Positions 8,758 to 17,987 are shown, counted from the stretch's first letter. The stretch is 39,699 bases of DNA from Paraburkholderia sejongensis (GCF_020880815.1 NZ_JAJITD010000032.1:1-39699); one strand, 5' to 3'. The notes: a model not told the origin generated them from the sequence alone. A program made the numbers and translations.

Positions 8758-8786
8758 TTATCCGGCGGGGCGCCGTGTGCTATCGT
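8758..8786 (+). promoter_or_regulatory. Possible promoter for the right cobalamin operon
   Basis: TTATCC, a 17-nt spacer and TATCGT lie just upstream of the plus-strand riboswitch. The match to consensus is modest; position relative to the riboswitch is the main support. Confidence 0.4.
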
Positions 8787-8796
8787 ATGCGCGCGT

Positions 8797-9045
8797 TTGG
8801 TGCCCGCACATGCGTTCGCGTGTGCAGTTAAACGGGAAACAGGCCGCGCTTTTTTGCGCTCAACCTGTGCTGTCCCCGCAACGGTAAGCGACCTGCGACG
8901 CAAGCGCCGTTCCGGCCGCGTCGCGCATGCGTTTTTGATGCCACTGTCCTGAAGGACGCGCGTTCGCGCGAGTCCGCCAGCCGGGACGGGAAGGCAAAGC
9001 GCGTGAGGCCGCCAGCCCGGATACCGGCCAGACGCGGAGGCGGCG
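8797..9045 (+). promoter_or_regulatory. Cobalamin riboswitch upstream of cobA-cobO-cobB-bluB
   Basis: The plus strand repeats the same hallmarks: GGTGCC (8799), a P2 hairpin, AGTTAAACGGGAAACAGG (8826-8843), GCTGTCCCCGCAACGGTA, GCCACTG, ACGGGAAGGC, and the B12 box AGCCCGGATACCGGCC at 9014-9029, identical to the one in the opposing riboswitch. The remaining roughly 260 nt to the cobA start is a GC-rich leader with no clear ORF. Confidence 0.93.
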
Positions 9046-9303
9046 TCGCTTGCATCGCGTGTGATACGTGGATGCGCGCGGTTGCGTCGCCGGCCGCCGG
9101 AATCCGCGGGGAACGGATGTGAAGGCGTTCAAGCCCGGCATCGTGCGTGAGTCGCGTTGGCTGGTTCGTTCATCGCGAACCCGCCGGCACGCAACGCGCG
9201 GTGGACCGTACCCGGATTCGCAGTACCGCATGAGTTATTTCTTCACTGCCGCGCGCGCCGACGCGCGCAGGCTCTCTCCCTCCAGCACCGCATGGGCCGC
9301 CCC

Positions 9304-10713
9304 ATGCCCGCCGCGATGACGCGCGCGTGGCTGATCGGCGCCGGTCCCGGCGACGTCGAACTGATGACGCTGAAGGCGACCCGCGCGCTCGGCGAGGCCG
9401 ATGTCGTGCTGGTCGACGATCTCGTGAACCCCGATGTGCTGCAGTTCGCACGCGCCGATGCGCGGGTCGTGTACGTGGGCAAACGCGGCGGCCATCCCTC
9501 CACGCCGCAGGCCGAGATCGTCGCGCAAATGCTCGCTCATCTGCGCGCGGGGCGCAGCGTCGCGCGACTGAAAGGCGGCGATCCGTTCGTGTTCGGGCGC
9601 GGCGGCGAGGAACTGGAGGCGCTCGAAGCCGAAGGGATCCGCGTCGACGTGATCAACGGCATCACGGCCGGCATCGCCGCGCCGGCTACGCTCGGTATCG
9701 CGGTCACGCATCGCGAGCATGCGCAGGGCGTGGTGTTCGTGACCGGCCACGGCGCCGGCAGCGGCAAGCCTGACTGGGCCGCGCTGGTCGCGACCCGCAT
9801 GACGCTCGTGATCTACATGGGCATGCGCCGGCTCGCCGAAATCACCGCCGCGCTGCTCGCGGCCGGCATGCACGCCGATACGCCGTGCGCGGCGATCGAA
9901 GCGGCGACGCGGCCCGAGCAGCGTCATGCGCTTGCGCCGCTCGGCGAGTTTGCCGATACGGTCGCCCGAAAGGGACTCGGCTCGCCGGCGATCGTGGTGA
10001 TCGGCGGGGTCGCGTCGCTCGCGCTGGCGCGCGACGCGGCGCAGAGCAACAGCGAAACGCGCCACGCGCGACTCGACGATGCAGGCGATGCCGACGACAC
10101 CGCGGTAGCCGAAGCACGACCGATCCCGTTGCCCGGATCGGCCACATCAGCCGCCGGTCGCACCGACTCCGCACAACGCGCAGGTTTGACGAAAACGCTG
10201 AGCGTCGGCATCGGTTGCCGATCGCATAGCACGGCCGCCGATATCGAAGCCGCCGTGCGCGCCGCGCTCGGCACTCATCCGTTCGCGCGGATCGCCGGCG
10301 TCGCCACGATCGGCAGCAAAGCCGACGAAGCCGGCCTGCTCGAATTCTGCGCACGCCACGCGCTGCCACTGCAACTGTTTACCCGCGAGCAGATCGCCGC
10401 GATCCCGGTGACGTCGCCGTCGGCGGCCGCGCACGCGCATCTGGGCGTTGACGGAGTCTGCGAGCCGTGCGCGCTGCTGGCGGCGAGCCACGCTGTGGCC
10501 AGCGCAAACGCTGCGAACACCGCGAATGTTGCGAACACCGCGAACGCCGCCAACCCGGCCACACCCGCATCTCACGCACTGTTGCTCGTGCCCAAGACCG
10601 TCCACGCCGGCATCACCGTCGCGATCGCCCGCGCGAGCAACGCTCCGCACGCTGACGCCGCCCCCCAATCCAGCGCCACCCGCCCGGCCCCTCCCAACCA
10701 GGACCCTCGATGA
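9304..10713 (+). CDS. cobA: Uroporphyrinogen-III C-methyltransferase fused to a CobE/CbiG C-terminal domain
   Basis: A 469-residue fusion. Residues 1-250 are a SUMT (CobA) methyltransferase, which makes precorrin-2 from uroporphyrinogen III using SAM: the N-terminal GAGPGDVE, ARLKGGDPFVFGRGGEE and YMGM motifs are present. After a roughly 50-residue variable linker, about residues 300-440 match the CobE/CbiG C-terminal fold (LSVGIGCRS start, VATIGSKADEAGL, VCEPCALLAA, LLVPKTVHAGITVAIAR). Inside that domain is an inserted Ala/Asn/Thr low-complexity run. Starts at 9292, 9304 and 9316 are all possible and none has a good ribosome-binding site, so the first few residues are uncertain. The stop overlaps the cobO start as ATGA. 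It heads the right arm of the locus, under the riboswitch. Confidence 0.9.
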   Translation: MPAAMTRAWLIGAGPGDVELMTLKATRALGEADVVLVDDLVNPDVLQFARADARVVYVGKRGGHPSTPQAEIVAQMLAHLRAGRSVARLKGGDPFVFGRGGEELEALEAEGIRVDVINGITAGIAAPATLGIAVTHREHAQGVVFVTGHGAGSGKPDWAALVATRMTLVIYMGMRRLAEITAALLAAGMHADTPCAAIEAATRPEQRHALAPLGEFADTVARKGLGSPAIVVIGGVASLALARDAAQSNSETRHARLDDAGDADDTAVAEARPIPLPGSATSAAGRTDSAQRAGLTKTLSVGIGCRSHSTAADIEAAVRAALGTHPFARIAGVATIGSKADEAGLLEFCARHALPLQLFTREQIAAIPVTSPSAAAHAHLGVDGVCEPCALLAASHAVASANAANTANVANTANAANPATPASHALLLVPKTVHAGITVAIARASNAPHADAAPQSSATRPAPPNQDPR

Positions 10714-11312
10714 AAACCGATACCGAATCGCATCAACGCATGACCGAACGCCGCCGCGAAGGCCACGAAAAGAAGCAGGCGGCCGCGACCGTCGAAAAAG
10801 GCCTGCTGATCGTCAACACCGGCACCGGCAAGGGCAAGAGCACCGCCGCGTTCGGCATGGCCGTGCGCGTGCTCGGCCACGGCATGCGCCTGGGCGTCGT
10901 GCAGTTCATCAAGGGTGCGTTGCATACGTCGGAGCGCGATTTCCTCGGCGCAATCGCGCAGTGCGACTTCGTCACGATGGGCGACGGCTACACCTGGAAC
11001 ACGCAGAACCGCGACGCCGACATCGCGACCGCGCGCAAGGGCTGGGACGAGGCGCGGCGGATGATCGAAAGCGGCGACTACCAGATGGTGATCCTCGACG
11101 AGCTGAACACGGTCCTCAAATACGAGTACCTGCCGCTCGACGAAGTGCTCGCGGTGATCAACGCGCGCGCGCCGATGCTGCATGTGGTCGTGACCGGCCG
11201 CCATGCGCCCGACGCGCTGATCGAAGCCGCCGACCTCGTCACCGAAATGCGCGCGATCAAGCATCCATACCGCGAGCAGGGCGTGAAGGCGCAGCGCGGC
11301 GTGGAGTTCTGA
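10710..11312 (+). CDS. cobO: Cob(I)yrinic acid a,c-diamide adenosyltransferase
   Basis: A 200-residue CobO/BtuR-type ATP:corrinoid adenosyltransferase, which attaches the 5'-deoxyadenosyl ligand to cobalt after reduction to Co(I). The P-loop is GTGKGKST near residue 38, followed by the family blocks VQFIKGA, WNTQNRDAD, VILDELNTVLKYEYL and VVTGRHAPDALIEAADLVTEM. The length is typical. The basic N-terminal tail of about 28 residues is usual for the family. It is translationally coupled to cobA by the ATGA overlap and followed 3 nt later by cobB. Confidence 0.96.
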   Translation: MKTDTESHQRMTERRREGHEKKQAAATVEKGLLIVNTGTGKGKSTAAFGMAVRVLGHGMRLGVVQFIKGALHTSERDFLGAIAQCDFVTMGDGYTWNTQNRDADIATARKGWDEARRMIESGDYQMVILDELNTVLKYEYLPLDEVLAVINARAPMLHVVVTGRHAPDALIEAADLVTEMRAIKHPYREQGVKAQRGVEF

Positions 11313-11315
11313 GCG

Positions 11316-12614
11316 ATGAGCGCGTGCCCCGCGCTGTTCATCAGCGCGCCCGCGTCGGGACAAGGCAAGACCACGATCACCGCCGGGCTCGCGCGCCATC
11401 ATCGGCGGCTTGGCCGGCGCGTGCGGGTGTTCAAGACCGGTCCGGATTTTCTCGACCCGATGATTCTCGCGCGCGCGAGCGGCGCGCCGGTGCTGTCGCT
11501 CGATCTATGGATGGTCGGCGAAAGCGCGTGCCGCAATCTGCTCGCGCAGGCCGCGCGGGAGGCCGATCTGATCCTGATCGAAGGCGTGATGGGGCTGTTC
11601 GACGGCACGCCGAGCAGCGCCGATCTGGCGACCGCGTTAGGCGTGCCGGTGCTCGCGGTAATTTCGGCGCAGGCGATGGCGCAGACTTTCGGCGCGCTCG
11701 CGTTCGGCCTCGCGCGGTTTCAGCCGCAGTTGCCGTTTCATGGCGTGCTCGCAAACCGGGTCGGCTCCGCGCGGCATGCGCAGATGCTCGAAGAGTCGTT
11801 GACGCCCGAGTTGCGCTGGTGCGGCCACATTTGCGCGAGCGAAGAAATCACGCTGCCCGACCGCCATCTCGGCCTGCACCAGGCCGACGAAATCGCCGAC
11901 CTCGAAACGCGCCTCGAACTCGCGGCCGACATACTCGCGGCCACCGCGCTGGCCGGCTTGCCGCCGCCGGTCGAGTTCGGCACGCCGATCCCCGAAGCGC
12001 TGCCGCCGCTGCTGGGGGGCAAACACATCGCGATCGCGCGCGATGCCGCGTTCTCGTTTATCTACCCGGCCAACCTCGCGCTGCTCGAAGCGCTCGGCGC
12101 GCGGCTCAGCTACTTCTCACCGCTGGCCGACGACCCGCTGCCCGCCGGGGCCGACGCGCTCTATCTGCCCGGAGGCTATCCCGAACTGCATGCTGCAGCG
12201 CTCGCGGGCAACGAAACCAGCGCCGCGTCGATCCGCGCCCACGTCGCAGCCGATAAACCGCTGGTCGCCGAATGCGGCGGCATGCTCTATCTGCTGGAAA
12301 CACTGATCGACGCGCAAGGGACCCGCACACCGATGCTCGGCCTGCTGCCCGGTCACGCGACGATGCAAAAGCGCTTCACGTCGCTCGGCATGCAGCAGCT
12401 CGACGGCCTGCACGGCCCGCTGACCGGCCACACGTTTCACTACTCGAAGCTCGACACGCCGCTCGCGCCGCTGCGCTGGGCGAGCCGCGCGCACAGCGAC
12501 GCGCCGGGCGAAGCGGTGTTTCGCGCCGGCTCGCTCGTGGCGACCTACATGCACGCTTACTGGCCCTCCAACCCGGCCTTCACGGCCGCCCTCTTTCATG
12601 GCGAAGCCTTTTGA
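11316..12614 (+). CDS. cobB: Cobyrinate / hydrogenobyrinate a,c-diamide synthase
   Basis: A 432-residue CobB/CbiA amidotransferase that uses glutamine and ATP to amidate the a and c carboxylates of the corrin ring. The N-terminal ATP-binding part has SAPASGQGKTT, KTGPDFLDP and EGVMGLFDG. The C-terminal type-1 glutaminase domain has LPGGYPELH and the nucleophile Cys in AECGGMLYL, with a late His in ATYMHAYW. GGAG lies about 9 nt before the ATG. Its final codons overlap bluB by 17 nt, so the two are co-translated. Confidence 0.96.
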   Translation: MSACPALFISAPASGQGKTTITAGLARHHRRLGRRVRVFKTGPDFLDPMILARASGAPVLSLDLWMVGESACRNLLAQAAREADLILIEGVMGLFDGTPSSADLATALGVPVLAVISAQAMAQTFGALAFGLARFQPQLPFHGVLANRVGSARHAQMLEESLTPELRWCGHICASEEITLPDRHLGLHQADEIADLETRLELAADILAATALAGLPPPVEFGTPIPEALPPLLGGKHIAIARDAAFSFIYPANLALLEALGARLSYFSPLADDPLPAGADALYLPGGYPELHAAALAGNETSAASIRAHVAADKPLVAECGGMLYLLETLIDAQGTRTPMLGLLPGHATMQKRFTSLGMQQLDGLHGPLTGHTFHYSKLDTPLAPLRWASRAHSDAPGEAVFRAGSLVATYMHAYWPSNPAFTAALFHGEAF

Positions 12615-13257
12615 CGACTCCGAGCGCGACGCGGTCTATCGCGCGATTTACGAACGGCGCGACATGCGCCACTTCGTGCCCGATCCGGTCGACCCGGCCG
12701 TGTTGCGGCGGCTGCTCGACGCCGCGCATCATGCGCCGAGCGTCGGCTACATGCAGCCGTGGCGCATCGTGCGGATCACCGATACCGCTCTGCGCGCGGG
12801 CTTGTGCGAGATCGTCGAACGCGAACGGCTCGCGACCGCCGACGCGCTCGGCAAACGTCGCGACGAGTTCATGAAGCTGAAGGTGGAAGGCATGCGCGAA
12901 TGCGCGGAGCTGCTGGTGATCGCGCTGATGGACGGGCGCGAGCGCCATATCTTCGGGCGCCGCACGCTGCCGGAGATGGATCTCGCGTCGGTAGCGTGCG
13001 CGATCCAGAACATGTGGCTCGCGGCGCGCGCGGAAGGGCTTGGGCTCGGCTGGGTATCGCTGTTCGACGTCGACGCGCTGCGCGAATTGCTGCGGATGCC
13101 GGAAGGCGCACGGCCGGTCGCGATTCTGTGCCTCGGGCACGTCGAACGCTTTTACGACGAACCGATGCTCGAAACCGAGCGCTGGGCAAGCCGTCTGCCG
13201 CTCGCTGACTGTGTGTTCGAGAACGGCTGGCCGCAGGCGGAACCGGAGCAGAAGTAG
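12598..13257 (+). CDS. bluB: 5,6-dimethylbenzimidazole synthase
   Basis: A 219-residue BluB flavin-destroying enzyme, which breaks down reduced FMN with O2 to make the lower ligand of B12. It has the nitroreductase-like fold signature RRDMRHF near the N-terminus, then HAPSVGYMQPWRIV and the central GLGLGWVSLFD block. Its presence means the host can make the ligand aerobically, consistent with the CobN-type pathway. It is the last gene of the right arm; no further cob gene follows in the window. Confidence 0.95.
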   Translation: MAKPFDDSERDAVYRAIYERRDMRHFVPDPVDPAVLRRLLDAAHHAPSVGYMQPWRIVRITDTALRAGLCEIVERERLATADALGKRRDEFMKLKVEGMRECAELLVIALMDGRERHIFGRRTLPEMDLASVACAIQNMWLAARAEGLGLGWVSLFDVDALRELLRMPEGARPVAILCLGHVERFYDEPMLETERWASRLPLADCVFENGWPQAEPEQK

Positions 13258-13280
13258 CGCGGCAGCGCGAGCGGCTGCGC

Positions 13281-13320
13281 CGTTCAGCCGTTCAGCCGTT
13301 CAGCCGTTCAGCCGTTCAGC
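13281..13320 (+). repeat. Tandem 8-bp repeat (5 copies)
   Basis: Five exact head-to-tail copies of CGTTCAGC, followed by a degenerate sixth (CGCTCACC). They lie between the bluB stop and the DUF4136 gene stop, which are convergent. The array is of the size that varies by polymerase slippage. Confidence 0.9.
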
Positions 13321-13330
13321 CGCTCACCAC

Positions 13331-13936
13331 TCAGCGCTGCAACGGCTTCATCGACTCGACGCTCGGCTCCCCGCTCGCCTTGTCGACACTGAGCTTCACG
13401 CGCCAGTCGCCAGGCGCCTCGAATGGCAGTTTCGCGAGCGCGGTCTTCATCAGCAGCGGCAGCGCATGCAGCGGATCCGCATCGCGATCGACGAATACCG
13501 CGTTGACCTTATAGCGTTGCGCACCACTGGCGGAATCGAAGAAGCGCAGCGTCAGCGCGTGCTGATACTGGTTGCCGAACAGCAACGCGCCGAGTCCGTC
13601 GCCGCCCTTGCCGCAGTCGGCCGGCGCACACTCGGCGCCGCCGATCCCGATGGACGCCCGCCGCGTGCTATACGCGATCGACACCACATAATGCGCGGGC
13701 TTGCCCGCGGTCTCGACGAAACCATGCCGCGCCAGTTCATCGCGCAGCAGCTGTTCGGCTCGCGGATGATCGGCGCTGTCTTCCTGCGGCTGGGTGCGCG
13801 CAATCGTATAGGTTTGCTCGCCTTGCAGCGCGGCCTCAGCGCCATCGGCGACGGAATGCACGTTGGCGCTCAGGCCCGCGCAGGCGGTCAGACTCGCCGC
13901 GGCCAGCGCGGCACACAGATAGGCGACTTTTGCCAT
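13331..13936 (-). CDS. DUF4136-like lipoprotein
   Basis: A 201-residue exported protein. A hydrophobic signal ends in the lipobox LTAC, so Cys19 should carry the lipid. The body resembles the DUF4136 family: a repeat of short beta strands with HYVVSIAYSTRR and a Gly-rich middle (GLGALLFGNQYQHALTLRFFD). Its function is unknown; such proteins usually sit in the outer membrane. The ATG follows a GAGAGAAAACAAAAA leader. It lies 59 nt after the CHASE2 kinase stop on the same strand and may be the last gene of that operon. Confidence 0.75.
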   Translation of the reverse strand: MAKVAYLCAALAAASLTACAGLSANVHSVADGAEAALQGEQTYTIARTQPQEDSADHPRAEQLLRDELARHGFVETAGKPAHYVVSIAYSTRRASIGIGGAECAPADCGKGGDGLGALLFGNQYQHALTLRFFDSASGAQRYKVNAVFVDRDADPLHALPLLMKTALAKLPFEAPGDWRVKLSVDKASGEPSVESMKPLQR

Positions 13937-13995
13937 TTTTTGTTTTCTCTCAAGTACATTGGGTACAGCCGGTACTGCGAAATACGTCTGCTACA

Positions 13996-16476
13996 TCAGG
14001 CGCGCGGCGCGACCAGTTCATCGAGCTGCGCATCGTCGAGCGCGGGCAGCGAGATCGTGAAAGCGGTTCCCTCGCCCGGCGCGCTGACGACATCGACGCT
14101 GCCCCCATGGCGCGTCACGACGGTTTTGACGAAGGCCATGCCGAGCCCCGCCCCTCCCACTTCCGGCCGCTCCGCCTCGTGAAAGCGACGGAACCGTTCG
14201 AACAGCCCCGCCTGCTGTTCCTTCGGAATCCCATAGCCCTGATCGCGAATCGTGCATGACACGCGCGACGCCCCGGGCGTGCGCGCCGCCGTCCCGCTCG
14301 CGAAGCTGCACTCGATGCGCGTGTCGGGCGGACTGTATTTCACCGCGTTGTTCAGAATATTGACCAGCGCGCGTGTCATCAGCGAGCGGTCCGCGTAAAT
14401 CCACCGCGCTTCATCGTCCTCGTTGCCGGTCTCGGTATGCAGCGCGATGCGCTTCGCGTGCGCCTGCGGCCAGACTTCGTCGCTCGCGTCGATCACAAGC
14501 TCGGTCAGGTTCAGCGGCTCGAGCACGTACGCCTGCGATTCGGCGCGCGCGAGCTGCACGAAGTCGTCGGCGAGGGTCAGCGCGCGTTGCGCATAGCGTT
14601 CGATGCGCTCGAGCAGATCGCGCGCGAGCACCGGCTCGGTGCGGGCGCGTTCGATCTCGACCAGCGCGATGATCGACGCCTGCGGCGAGCGCATGTCGTG
14701 CGACAGCAGCCGCAGTGCGTCCTCGCGCTGCCGCTCGGCGGCATGCAGCGCCGACACGTCGACGAGGCCGGCGATCCAGCCGGTCGTCTCGCCTTGCGCG
14801 TTGGTGCAGGTTGCATAGCGCAGCAGATGATCGCGCTCGTTCGCGTCGCGCACTTCCACGCCCTGCGCCATCAGCGCGGCGAACTCGTCGCGGGTCGGGT
14901 CGAGCAGCGCCGGCCAGTGCGCGTGCGCGTACAGGTTGCGCTCGGTGTCGGAGGCCGCGCCGACGTCGATCGTTTTGACCAGCGTCAGGCCGCCGAGCAC
15001 GGTCTGCATCGGCTGGCCCTCCGGCAGCGGCGCGCCGAGTCGCGCGAAATGCGCTTTCGCCGCGTGGTTCGCAATCAGCACGATGCCGCGCAGATCGCTG
15101 ACGAGGATCGGCTCGGGCACGCTGTCGAGGCTGTCCCACACGAAACGCTTCATGTCCTGCACCCGCTGCGCGGCGCGCGCCATCAGCGCCATATGCTGCT
15201 CGAGCACGTCGCCGCCGAACTCGCGGCGGCGCTGCGGGGTTTCCGGCAACAGATACGGCTCGTCCGCGAGGCGCTGCAACTCGCCGCGCAGATAGGCCAT
15301 CGTCATTTCGAGGCGGCGCCAGTTCCAGATCGGATACACGATCATCACGCCGAGGATCGCCGGCACCGGCGAGATCCACAACCGCCCGATATCCAGCAGC
15401 AGCGCGCTGCCGGCCGCCGCGAGCAGCGCCAGCGCACCGGTCAGCAGCAGCGAGCGGCGCGGCGACAGCACCAGAAAGCCGGCCAGCAGCGCGGCGAGCG
15501 CCACCAGCGACACCGCAAACACGAGCCACGCCCGCACCGGCAGGATTTCGCGGCCGGTCAGCAGCGTATCGAGCACGTTCGCGTGAATGTACACGCCGGG
15601 CAGCGGACCGAGGTCGCCGGACACCGGTGTCGCGAAGCGGTCGTACAGGCCCGACGCGGTGACGCCGATCACGACGATGCGCCCGCGCAACTGCTCGGCC
15701 TGCACCTTGCCGGCCAGCACGTCGGCGAAGCTGAACTTCGGGTAGTCCTCCGCGTTGCGGCCGAACGGGATCAGGAAACGGCCCTCGGTGCCGTCGTCGC
15801 GCGCGTCCACCGGCGCGTCGGAACGGCGTGACGGTACCCCGCCGCGCAGTTGCAGTTTGCCGTGCTCGACCGCGTCGGCAACCAGCAGCATCAACTGCGG
15901 CCAGCGCGAGCCGTCGTCACCCTGGAAGCGCGCGACGCTGCGCACGATGCCGTCGGTATCGACCTCGAAATTGATGTGGCCCAGTCCGGCCGCCGCCTGC
16001 GCGAGCGGCGCGACGGGTTCGACCACCGTGTGCGCGCCGGTCGCGTCGGGCGGCGACAGCAGTACCGGCAGATAGGTCGGGCTCAGCGCGATTGCGTGGG
16101 CGAGCCCGGCGTCGTCGGCATTGGTCTCGGTGAACAGCACGTCGAACACCACGGCGGCGGGTTTGGCCTCGGCTAGCCGCTCGAGCAGCCGCGTATGGTC
16201 GCTGCGCGGCCACGGCCAGCGGCCGAGTTGCGCGATGCTGGCGTTGTCGATTTCGACTACCACGATGTCGGACAGCAACGGCCGGTTGCGCAGCGTCAGG
16301 AAGCGGTCGTAGGCGAGCTGGTCGATGCCGGCGCTAACCCGGCCGAACGACGTCAGCAGGATCACCACGATGCCCAGACAGCCGACGCCCACCCATTCGA
16401 TCAGAAAACGCCGGCCGGCACGCCGTCCGAGACGGGCGCGCGGATCGAGACTCAAGCGAGGGGGAGTGGTCGGCAA
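13996..16476 (-). CDS. CHASE2-domain sensor histidine kinase
   Basis: An 826-residue membrane kinase. One N-terminal transmembrane helix (about residues 26-45) leads into a large periplasmic CHASE2 sensor (about 50-320, with RNRPLLSDIVVVEID and GRWPWPRSDHTRL). Three closely packed helices follow at about 325-395. A PAS-like region comes next, then HisKA with the phospho-acceptor His in LLSHDMRSP (about residue 593). The HATPase domain has the N box NILNNAVKYSP (about 707), DQGYGIP and GGAGLGMAFVK. It most likely phosphorylates the OmpR-type regulator encoded at 17984-18721. The signal sensed is unknown. It follows the LysM/FecR gene by 62 nt. Confidence 0.92.
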   Translation of the reverse strand: MPTTPPRLSLDPRARLGRRAGRRFLIEWVGVGCLGIVVILLTSFGRVSAGIDQLAYDRFLTLRNRPLLSDIVVVEIDNASIAQLGRWPWPRSDHTRLLERLAEAKPAAVVFDVLFTETNADDAGLAHAIALSPTYLPVLLSPPDATGAHTVVEPVAPLAQAAAGLGHINFEVDTDGIVRSVARFQGDDGSRWPQLMLLVADAVEHGKLQLRGGVPSRRSDAPVDARDDGTEGRFLIPFGRNAEDYPKFSFADVLAGKVQAEQLRGRIVVIGVTASGLYDRFATPVSGDLGPLPGVYIHANVLDTLLTGREILPVRAWLVFAVSLVALAALLAGFLVLSPRRSLLLTGALALLAAAGSALLLDIGRLWISPVPAILGVMIVYPIWNWRRLEMTMAYLRGELQRLADEPYLLPETPQRRREFGGDVLEQHMALMARAAQRVQDMKRFVWDSLDSVPEPILVSDLRGIVLIANHAAKAHFARLGAPLPEGQPMQTVLGGLTLVKTIDVGAASDTERNLYAHAHWPALLDPTRDEFAALMAQGVEVRDANERDHLLRYATCTNAQGETTGWIAGLVDVSALHAAERQREDALRLLSHDMRSPQASIIALVEIERARTEPVLARDLLERIERYAQRALTLADDFVQLARAESQAYVLEPLNLTELVIDASDEVWPQAHAKRIALHTETGNEDDEARWIYADRSLMTRALVNILNNAVKYSPPDTRIECSFASGTAARTPGASRVSCTIRDQGYGIPKEQQAGLFERFRRFHEAERPEVGGAGLGMAFVKTVVTRHGGSVDVVSAPGEGTAFTISLPALDDAQLDELVAPRA

Positions 16477-16538
16477 GGGACGATCGGTTCGGGAGGCGAT
16501 GACGGGCCGGCCGGCGCGTCATCGCGAATCTACCAGCG

Positions 16539-17987
16539 TCAGCGCGCCAGCGTAAAGGAGCGGACCGGCCCGGTCTTCTCGTAGAAGCGGCCGTTTTCGA
16601 ACTGCTCGGCGACGATCGTCCAGTAGTAGACGCCGGCCGGCAGATCGCTGACCACCAGTTCGCCGCCCGACAGATCGGTACGGTCGATGACCGGATGGCT
16701 CAGGTCGGCGGTCTTTGCGAGCACGAAGCGGAACCGCGTAGGCACGTTGCTGTGGCTGACGAACCAGCGGAACTCGTAATCGCGGCTGCCCGGCCGTTGC
16801 GCCCCCGACGCATCGAGCCCAAGCTGACGGCGTTCGAACGCATAGACGCTCGGCAGGCCGTCGAGCCCGTGACTATCGGTCGACGCGATGCGCACGAAAT
16901 ACATGCCGTCGGGCAGATCGCCAAATTCGGCATGCGGCGCGTTCACGCGCTGGTCGCGCACGAGGTCGAGCTGGTCGGCGTCGTGCGAAATCTGCAGGCG
17001 GTAGCCGACCGCATGTTCGGCCGGCTTGACGTCGAACGTGACCGTCTTGCCGTCCTGCACGCGCGCCGGTTTGGCCAGCGCCGGCGCCGCCAGCAGTTCG
17101 ACCGGGCTGCCGACCGAGGAGCCCGAGCGCGTAACGCTGCCGAAACTCGCCTTGACAAGTTGCTCGGACGCCTGCAGCGGCACGCCCTGTGCGGGGGCGG
17201 TGCTTTGGCCGCCCCGGCTGGCAGGATCGACGCCGACCGCGCCGTCGAGGACCGCCACTGCGGTGGTCTGGGTAGTGCCGTCGTAGTCGACCCGGAAACG
17301 CGTGCCGCGCACCCCCGCCACCACCGACGGCGAACGGATCTGGAAGCGATCGTCGCGCCGCTTCGCATGCGTGACCTGACTCTCGACTTCGCCGCGGCGC
17401 AAGTCGAAGATGCGGTCGCCGACGCCCGTCAGCACGGTGTGCCGTAGTTTGTCGATATTGAGTTCGCCGTCCTGCGCGACGGTCACGTAGGAACCGTCGG
17501 GCAACTCCAGCGTCGCGAAACCGTTCGGACCGGTGCGAATGCGATCGCCTTCGGCAAGCGTCTCGCCCGTCTTCAGCGGCAGATAGGGAGCCGTGCCGAA
17601 TGCATGCTCGGCCGGACCGCTGGTCGCCACCACGCGCGCGGTGTCCTGATCCTGACGAAGCCGTTCGGCCGGCAAACGCAACACGAGGCCGGCCGGCATC
17701 CGGCGCGGCGCAGGCACGTGGTTCAGGCGGCTGAGCAGCGCCCAGTCGGTCCTATCCGCCATGTAGCGCTCGGCGATGTCGTACAGCGTGTCGCCTTCGC
17801 GGGTCGTGTACGACACATAGACCGGCGCCGCCTTCGCGCCGGCTTTGCCGCGCGGCTGCGCGAGCGCGCCCGCGCTCCAGCCCGCTGCACTGGTGGCGAG
17901 CACGCAGGCTGCCGCGAGCCATGCCGCCATGCGACGGCCCGGCATCGCGGCGCCGTTCGCCGCTGCCATAGCTGCGGACCGCGTCAC
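16539..17987 (-). CDS. LysM and FecR domain periplasmic protein
   Basis: A 482-residue exported protein. The N-terminal hydrophobic segment (AAWLAAACVLATSAAGWSA) is a signal peptide. A LysM domain follows (about 58-105, YTTREGDTLYDIAERYM), which binds peptidoglycan glycan strands. A FecR-like domain comes next (about 120-245, with VVAGVRGTRFRV). The C-terminal half has repeated beta-sandwich segments of fibronectin type (DLPDGMYFVRIAS, DLPAGVYYWTIVA). It starts with GTG overlapping the regulator stop as GTGA; an ATG at 17969 is the alternative. Flanked by a response regulator and a CHASE2 kinase, it is likely a cell-wall-anchored partner of that signalling pair. Confidence 0.9.
   Translation of the reverse strand: MTRSAAMAAANGAAMPGRRMAAWLAAACVLATSAAGWSAGALAQPRGKAGAKAAPVYVSYTTREGDTLYDIAERYMADRTDWALLSRLNHVPAPRRMPAGLVLRLPAERLRQDQDTARVVATSGPAEHAFGTAPYLPLKTGETLAEGDRIRTGPNGFATLELPDGSYVTVAQDGELNIDKLRHTVLTGVGDRIFDLRRGEVESQVTHAKRRDDRFQIRSPSVVAGVRGTRFRVDYDGTTQTTAVAVLDGAVGVDPASRGGQSTAPAQGVPLQASEQLVKASFGSVTRSGSSVGSPVELLAAPALAKPARVQDGKTVTFDVKPAEHAVGYRLQISHDADQLDLVRDQRVNAPHAEFGDLPDGMYFVRIASTDSHGLDGLPSVYAFERRQLGLDASGAQRPGSRDYEFRWFVSHSNVPTRFRFVLAKTADLSHPVIDRTDLSGGELVVSDLPAGVYYWTIVAEQFENGRFYEKTGPVRSFTLAR

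Noticed and set aside
13281..13320. Possible CRISPR or direct-repeat array
   Set aside because: The units are 8 bp with no spacers; this is a simple tandem repeat.
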